NCBI RefSeq assembly: GCF_900101875.1 | Contig: NZ_FNAI01000004.1 | Location: 124,001-188,000 of the forward strand | Length of the DNA: 64,000 nt | Direction of reading: 5' to 3' | Origin: Mucilaginibacter pineti | GTDB taxonomy: Bacteria; Bacteroidota; Bacteroidia; Sphingobacteriales; Sphingobacteriaceae | Part shown: positions 59,944-64,000 of the stretch, one piece after another | Numbering within the stretch: the first letter of the stretch is position 1 | How the letters are laid out: each line of letters starts with the position of its first letter | Notes under the pieces: model-generated | Seen by the model: the letters and a program-made list of their open reading frames with translations, nothing else | Told to the model about the DNA's origin: nothing | Databases searched by the model: none | Made by a program: the position numbers and the translations under genes

Positions 59944-59944
59944 T

Positions 59945-60727
59945 TTATTTAGCGTACACAAAAAAGTAGTACACCGGCATTGCGGCAAAAGCCAACGGAA
60001 TAATCACCGCGAAAAACCATGTACCTATGGCGTATACTATAGGTGTGTATTTACGGTGTACCCAGCCCAGCGTACGGAAAGCACTCTGAAAACCATGCAG
60101 CAGGTGAAACGCAAGCGCACCCATTGCTATTACATAAAAAAGCACGTACCACCATTGGCTAAAGCTATATACCACACGGGCATGCAGGTCTTTTAACCTA
60201 ACTATTTCTACATTGTTTTCGGTAGATACCGAGTGGTTAAAATCTGCAGATACCGGGGTATAAGCAGACTCGGTTGTTTTGCCGGTTGCCAGATCTGTGC
60301 GGTACTCCTTAAAAGCAACAGTGTTGGTATATTTATACTTAAACCAAAAATCGCCCATGTGTATCACAATAAACAAAAACAGGATAGAACCCAACAGCCC
60401 CATGTTTTTTGATGACCATGATGCAGTGGCCTTTGGCTGTACAGCATAACCTACCGGCCTGGATTTACGGTTTTTAACCGTTAAAATAAGGCCGTAAAGG
60501 GCATGCACAGCAATGGACAGGTACAGTAAGTACGCTATTACCTCGATAGGTGGAAAATGTGTTAAAAAATTGGCATACACATTAAAACCAAAACCATTGT
60601 CGCCGCTAAACAGCAGCAGGTTACCCCCAACGTGTACTATAATAAAAGTACACAAAAACAAGCCTGTTAAAGCCATGATCAGCTTTTTTCCCAGCGACGA
60701 GTTAAAGGTTTGTTTAATTTCGCTCAT
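59945..60727 (-). CDS. sdhC: Succinate dehydrogenase cytochrome b subunit
   Basis: A 260-residue membrane subunit with five helices: FNSSLGKKLIMALTGLFLCT and IIVHVGGNLLLFSG (helix 1 with a haem His), AIAVHALYGLILTVKN, GSILFLFIVIHMGDFWFKYK, then FSQWWYVLFYVIAMGALAFH and LLHGFQSAFRTLGW. The four helix His residues are the haem ligands of the two-haem type B anchor. It is the first gene of the operon. Promoter candidate: 60750-60778. Confidence 0.92.
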   Translation of the reverse strand: MSEIKQTFNSSLGKKLIMALTGLFLCTFIIVHVGGNLLLFSGDNGFGFNVYANFLTHFPPIEVIAYLLYLSIAVHALYGLILTVKNRKSRPVGYAVQPKATASWSSKNMGLLGSILFLFIVIHMGDFWFKYKYTNTVAFKEYRTDLATGKTTESAYTPVSADFNHSVSTENNVEIVRLKDLHARVVYSFSQWWYVLFYVIAMGALAFHLLHGFQSAFRTLGWVHRKYTPIVYAIGTWFFAVIIPLAFAAMPVYYFFVYAK

Positions 60728-60749
60728 TATAAAATAGATTTAATATAGG

Positions 60750-60778
60750 CAAAAGTATTTATTAAAAGCCAAAACAAA
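60750..60778 (-). promoter_or_regulatory. Candidate promoter of the sdh operon
   Basis: On the minus strand a -7 box TACTTTTG (60750-60757) and a -33 TTTG (60775-60778) are 17 nt apart. The start of sdhC is 23 nt downstream. Confidence 0.5.
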
Positions 60779-60899
60779 TAAATGGTTTAGGGGATTTGCA
60801 CGCGAATTAGCTATTTAGAATCAATCTAAGGCCTATTTCATAATTCTAAGCGGGTTTGTAAGGTAAACCTGTATATTAGGACAATCTAAATTATTATTA

Positions 60900-62039
60900 A
60901 TGAGAACTTTCACAATTGTTTTAATGGCCCTGTGTTTTGCGGGCTGCACCAAATACCCTAAAGTTGAGTTTGACGGAACTGCCAACGGCGTAAAAACCGG
61001 GGTGTTTATTGTTAAAGATTTGCAAGGCCATGCCGTGTATGGCGGCCCTATACAAGACGGCAAATTTCACGTGGCCCCCATTGGCCTGGAAACCCCGGGT
61101 TACTACAACATGGATATTATTGATGATGCTACCAAGGCCGAAGGTCATCCCCCTTTTGAAGTTTACCTGGAAGATGGCAAATACACCATTACCGCCAATG
61201 CCGATAAAATTTCCAGCTATCCCGGGATTGTTTCTACATCAAATATACAAAACGAGCTTTCGGGCTTTTATACCCTGGCTGATAAGTTGAACGGCGACAT
61301 CACCAAACAAGCAAACGCTCTGAATGCCAAAATAAAAAACAAAAGCACCGACAGGCTATCGCAGGAGCAACTGGTAAACCTGCTTAACCAGGTATCTGAT
61401 CTGGACGCTAAAAAGACTAAGATAATGCCGCAGGTACTGAGTGCCTTTATTGAAAAGTACCCACAAAACGTTACCGGCGCACATATTTTGCTGAAACAGC
61501 AATACGAGGCAGATCCGGTTATGTACTATAACTTTTATAAGAAATTTCCGGCCGCTACCCAAAACAGCGAAGAAGGAAAAGAAATTGGCGAAAAACTGAG
61601 CAGGCTGGTTAAGCTGGTACCAGGCGCGGGCGCACCCGTTTTGGCCGGCAAACTGTTAGATGGCAGCGCATTTAACCCTGCGGCCATGCATAAAAAAATA
61701 TTTTTGGTTGATTTCTGGCGCTCGGCTAATGAAATGACCCGCCGTAACCACGTACAGATTGCCGATATGGTGAAAGATTTTGGTGCCCAGGGCTTCGGCG
61801 TGGTAAGCGTATCAATGGATACCAAACCCGACTGGTGGAAAAGTGCCGTTAAAGAAGATGGCATGACCTGGCCGCAACTATCGGATTTAAAAGGTGATGA
61901 TTCGCCAAATACTTTAAACTGGAGCGTAACCTCATTACCAAGGTATGACCTGGTAGACGGCAACTGGCACATTATTGAGCGCGACATCGCTTTTTTAAGC
62001 GTGTATGTTACCGTGCAGGATTATTTAAAGAAACATTAG
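60900..62039 (+). CDS. TlpA-like lipoprotein that has lost its CxxC motif
   Basis: A 379-residue lipoprotein (lipobox FAGC, Cys16). The N-terminal DUF4369-like domain (about 17-120, KTGVFIVKDLQGHAVYGGPI) is followed by a helical linker, then a TlpA/AhpC-type thioredoxin fold at about 240-379. In this fold the usual WCxxC is DFWRSANEMTRRNH: both cysteines are gone. Other hallmarks remain (VVSVSMDTKPDWWKSAVKED; NWSVTSLPRYDLVDG). It is likely a binding or structural protein rather than a disulfide reductase. It ends by overlapping pdeM by 4 nt, tail to tail. Confidence 0.82.
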   Translation: MRTFTIVLMALCFAGCTKYPKVEFDGTANGVKTGVFIVKDLQGHAVYGGPIQDGKFHVAPIGLETPGYYNMDIIDDATKAEGHPPFEVYLEDGKYTITANADKISSYPGIVSTSNIQNELSGFYTLADKLNGDITKQANALNAKIKNKSTDRLSQEQLVNLLNQVSDLDAKKTKIMPQVLSAFIEKYPQNVTGAHILLKQQYEADPVMYYNFYKKFPAATQNSEEGKEIGEKLSRLVKLVPGAGAPVLAGKLLDGSAFNPAAMHKKIFLVDFWRSANEMTRRNHVQIADMVKDFGAQGFGVVSVSMDTKPDWWKSAVKEDGMTWPQLSDLKGDDSPNTLNWSVTSLPRYDLVDGNWHIIERDIAFLSVYVTVQDYLKKH

Positions 62040-62701
62040 GCAATAGCGATGACCTTATCCTTTAGTACTGCAAATATTTTATCGGTTTGCTGGCTGCGGA
62101 TAGCCACCCGCCCGGTAAACTTGCCAAACGAGGGTAAAATGGCCTGTTTGCTGCCAAATGCAAAGCAAGGCAAGGTAATGTTTTGCCTGGCCTTGCCGCT
62201 TAAATTTACGCCGGGGTGTATATGCCCGCAAAGCACATAGCCCCCGGCTTTTTGCAAGTCCTCATCGGCAAGTGGATGATGCAGCATCAGGAAAGGAGCG
62301 GCCAATAGCTGGTCGTGCAGTTCAATGTTGAGGTTTTGGTAGTGACTGTCGGCAATGATATCGTGGTTACCCTTTATCAGAATAATTTGCAGGGCCGGGA
62401 ACTGGCTTCGCCAAAGGATGAACCAATCCCAATCGTTATTCATATCACTATGGAACAGATCGCCCAGGAAAAGAAGTTTTTGGGGATGGTATTCATGGAT
62501 CAGATCAGACAGGGTGGCGAGATCGCTTTGCTCCATATCGCGCGGTACGGCAATACCCGCCTTGCGAAAATGGCCCACCTTGCCAAAATGCACATCGGCA
62601 ATGATCAGCATTTTTTGTTCAACCCAATAAATAGCTTTCTGAGGGATCAATAAAAGGTTTTGCCCAAGCAATGTAAATGAAGTAGCCGCACCAATCGTCA
62701 T
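62036..62701 (-). CDS. pdeM: Ligase-associated DNA damage response endonuclease PdeM
   Basis: A 221-residue calcineurin-like phosphoesterase. Motifs in order: IIADVHFGKVGHFRKAG, LFLGDLFHS, ILIKGNHDI, MLHHPL and LCGHIHPGVNLSGKARQNI; the C-terminal LPCFAFGSKQAILPSFGKFT is typical of PdeM. These enzymes usually belong to a DNA-repair group with an ATP ligase and Lhr-type helicase, but here no such gene is adjacent. Tail-to-tail overlap with the TlpA-like gene. Confidence in the family is high, in the pathway moderate. Confidence 0.9.
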   Translation of the reverse strand: MTIGAATSFTLLGQNLLLIPQKAIYWVEQKMLIIADVHFGKVGHFRKAGIAVPRDMEQSDLATLSDLIHEYHPQKLLFLGDLFHSDMNNDWDWFILWRSQFPALQIILIKGNHDIIADSHYQNLNIELHDQLLAAPFLMLHHPLADEDLQKAGGYVLCGHIHPGVNLSGKARQNITLPCFAFGSKQAILPSFGKFTGRVAIRSQQTDKIFAVLKDKVIAIA

Positions 62702-62803
62702 AGACGGGCAAAGTTAAAAATTATTTTGTGGGGGTGGGGATTGCCGATTCCTAAACTGAGTATCTAATCATTACCTTTAATTACATTTCAACATTTACTG
62801 TAA

Positions 62804-63454
62804 ATGAAAGCATATAATTTCGAATATACCAGGCAGGATATTGGATACCTGTTGTTTGTGTTATCCTTTGCAATAATAGGTTTAGGAATACTTTTATTTA
62901 AGAATTTATTTAACGATTTATTACCAGCCGGTTTTGTGATAATATCCCTTATAGCTGCAGGGGTAACATTCTTTTTATTAAACAGACATCGAATTAAAAG
63001 AACAGGAATTGCAAAACTTTCTATGAGCGATTTAACAATCGAACTAAATCAATCGTTGTATATTAATTTTGCCGATCTGAAGTACTACTATATATATGAT
63101 GGAAAAAATGGACCTGCTTTTACCCTGGGGTTTATAAACGGATCCAAATTCAAAATAGCGGCTAACAATAATTTCTGTAATGTCGATCTGATCATGGTGT
63201 TTCTAACTGATTTTCGATCAGCGATAGAAAACTATAACGCGCAAAATAATGCAAACATCATTCGGTTGGAATCTATATGGGCCAGAAAGTACGCCCCGCA
63301 CATTTTAAGTGTATTCACCGTATTAATAATACTCGGGTTTTGTTTTACACGTATGCCTGTTTTGATACTGCCAATAAGTTTTAGTGCATCCCTGCTTGTA
63401 GGCTGGATTAGGTATTTTCAATTGAAAAGCAAAAATAAGCTTGTTGATTTTTGA
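62804..63454 (+). CDS. Hypothetical membrane protein
   Basis: 216 residues that I do not recognise. Helices at about 14-33 and 38-57, then a soluble segment of about 100 residues (GIAKLSMSDLTIELNQSLYI, AFTLGFINGSKFKIAANNNF), and two more helices near the end (about 165-203). The middle resembles PH-like domains of membrane proteins. The G+C content is lower than that of flanking genes. It has its own leader (102 nt) and no neighbour in the same direction. Confidence 0.6.
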   Translation: MKAYNFEYTRQDIGYLLFVLSFAIIGLGILLFKNLFNDLLPAGFVIISLIAAGVTFFLLNRHRIKRTGIAKLSMSDLTIELNQSLYINFADLKYYYIYDGKNGPAFTLGFINGSKFKIAANNNFCNVDLIMVFLTDFRSAIENYNAQNNANIIRLESIWARKYAPHILSVFTVLIILGFCFTRMPVLILPISFSASLLVGWIRYFQLKSKNKLVDF

Positions 63455-63494
63455 TTGTGAGGATCAGATATTTTCGCTTGCTTACCAAGAAATT

Positions 63495-63560
63495 ATGGCA
63501 ACTTTAATTTACAATACGACAGCTGAAGCATACGCGGCACGCGTGCGCCAGCGAAGGTGA
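63495..63560 (+). other. Tiny open frame in the gap, probably not a gene
   Basis: A 21-codon frame (MATLIYNTTAEAYAARVRQR) with locally high G+C at its end (GCGGCACGCGTGCGCC). The opening recalls the N-terminus of small antitoxins, but it is too short to judge; a gene remnant is possible. Confidence 0.2.
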
Positions 63561-63562
63561 AA

Positions 63563-63979
63563 TTACATGATTTGAATCCACATGATGGAACCCAGCAAAA
63601 GTGGAATCAAAAACAGCAGGCCAATTGAAGTAGCTTTAATTATTAATCGCCTTTTTGGAGAATAATTTTTCAAATATATCTCAGATAACATAAGATGCTT
63701 TTCACTGTCAAAAAAATAGAACTTAATTAAAAAGAAAACTCCAAAGCCTAGTATACTGAAAATAATGAGAAATACACTCTCTGGTAAACTATCTTTATTA
63801 ATCAAATCTCCTGCAATAACTTTTGCAAACATTGCACCAGAAATAGCTACAAATAATGCAATCGCAAAAGACGTCTGAAACCATGGAACTACCTGTCTTC
63901 CTCTTTCTTTCATTGCGCAAAAGTGGGTATAAATACTTGTTAAAAATAAATCAATAATTTTCATATTATTTCTCTTCAT
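63563..63979 (-). CDS. Hypothetical membrane protein, right edge
   Basis: 138 residues from ATG 63977-63979 (ATG 63962-63964 is an alternative). Three or more hydrophobic segments: about 32-52 (PWFQTSFAIALFVAISGAMF), 70-90 (ESVFLIIFSILGFGVFFLIK) and 112-136 (LIIKATSIGLLFLIPLLLGS). The charged loop between has KFYFFDSEKHLMLSEIYLKN. I do not recognise a family. A/T-rich. Nothing else is visible before the end of the window. Confidence 0.55.
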   Translation of the reverse strand: MKRNNMKIIDLFLTSIYTHFCAMKERGRQVVPWFQTSFAIALFVAISGAMFAKVIAGDLINKDSLPESVFLIIFSILGFGVFFLIKFYFFDSEKHLMLSEIYLKNYSPKRRLIIKATSIGLLFLIPLLLGSIMWIQIM

Positions 63980-64000
63980 TATAATGATCTCTAATCAAAT

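Noticed and set aside
1..64000. Transposase, integrase, phage or rRNA/tRNA genes
   Set aside because: I looked for family motifs in the translated frames and for cloverleaf or rRNA sequence in the gaps and saw none.

Overview
The window looks like a chromosomal segment of a Bacteroidota member, most likely Sphingobacteriaceae close to Mucilaginibacter or Pedobacter. This is inferred from gene content: a T9SS / gliding-motility C-terminal sorting domain, carboxypeptidase-like regulatory domains, DUF4153, YfbK-type vWA, PdeM, BrxA/B and S41 proteins, and a menaquinone-type sdhCAB order. Weak Shine-Dalgarno sites and -7 boxes of the TAnnTTTG type fit. I saw no rRNA, tRNA, CRISPR array, transposase or prophage gene. 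Most genes are ordinary core or surface genes.

Layout. 0-4 kb (minus): DUF47 fragment, PhoR-like kinase, YceI protein, carbohydrate porin and HD phosphohydrolase, with two Pho-box-like direct repeats. 4-9 kb: small XRE regulator, then an ECF sigma factor with a membrane TonB-domain protein, divergent from a vWA/YfbK protein. 9-21 kb: membrane and secreted proteins, a CE2-type esterase, an OmpA lipoprotein, an S41 protease, a beta-barrel protein, the bactofilin/M23 pair and a bacilliredoxin. 21-38 kb: FtsX-type permease, M1 aminopeptidase, small secreted proteins, transglutaminase-like and TPR proteins, a frameshifted PhnA-domain gene, pyruvate dehydrogenase E1 beta, TlpA-like and DUF4153 proteins, an AraC regulator and a PhyH dioxygenase. 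38-50 kb: gcvP divergent from an Lrp regulator, pdxJ, polysaccharide deacetylase, a TetR regulator with its probable operators and two membrane proteins, a T9SS-type beta-propeller protein and ahcY. 50-64 kb: receiver protein, MBL hydrolase, recJ-lptB-GH3, the succinate dehydrogenase operon, a cysteine-less TlpA-like lipoprotein, pdeM and two orphan membrane proteins.

The most unusual signal is in the intergenic DNA. At least eight loci carry short arrays of degenerate 7-bp words in strict 7-nt register. The word differs between loci (GGNNAAA, GTATCAA, GAGATNT, GTCAAAA, GGTGAGT types), but the layout recurs: the purine-rich word reads rightward at the left end and on the opposite strand at the right end, so the ends can pair. 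One such unit, 57385-57904, fills the sdhA-sdhB gap. It has five heptads at each end and encodes a four-helix-bundle (S23/bIVP, TIGR02436-type) protein at about 31% G+C. I propose that the heptad arrays are ends of, or relics of, one element class related to the S23-encoding intervening sequences of 23S rRNA genes. Separately there are several REP-like palindromes: three copies of a GTCATTTCGA element, one nested inside a perfect 33-bp inverted repeat.

All identifications come from reading sequence and recalled family knowledge. No searches were run.
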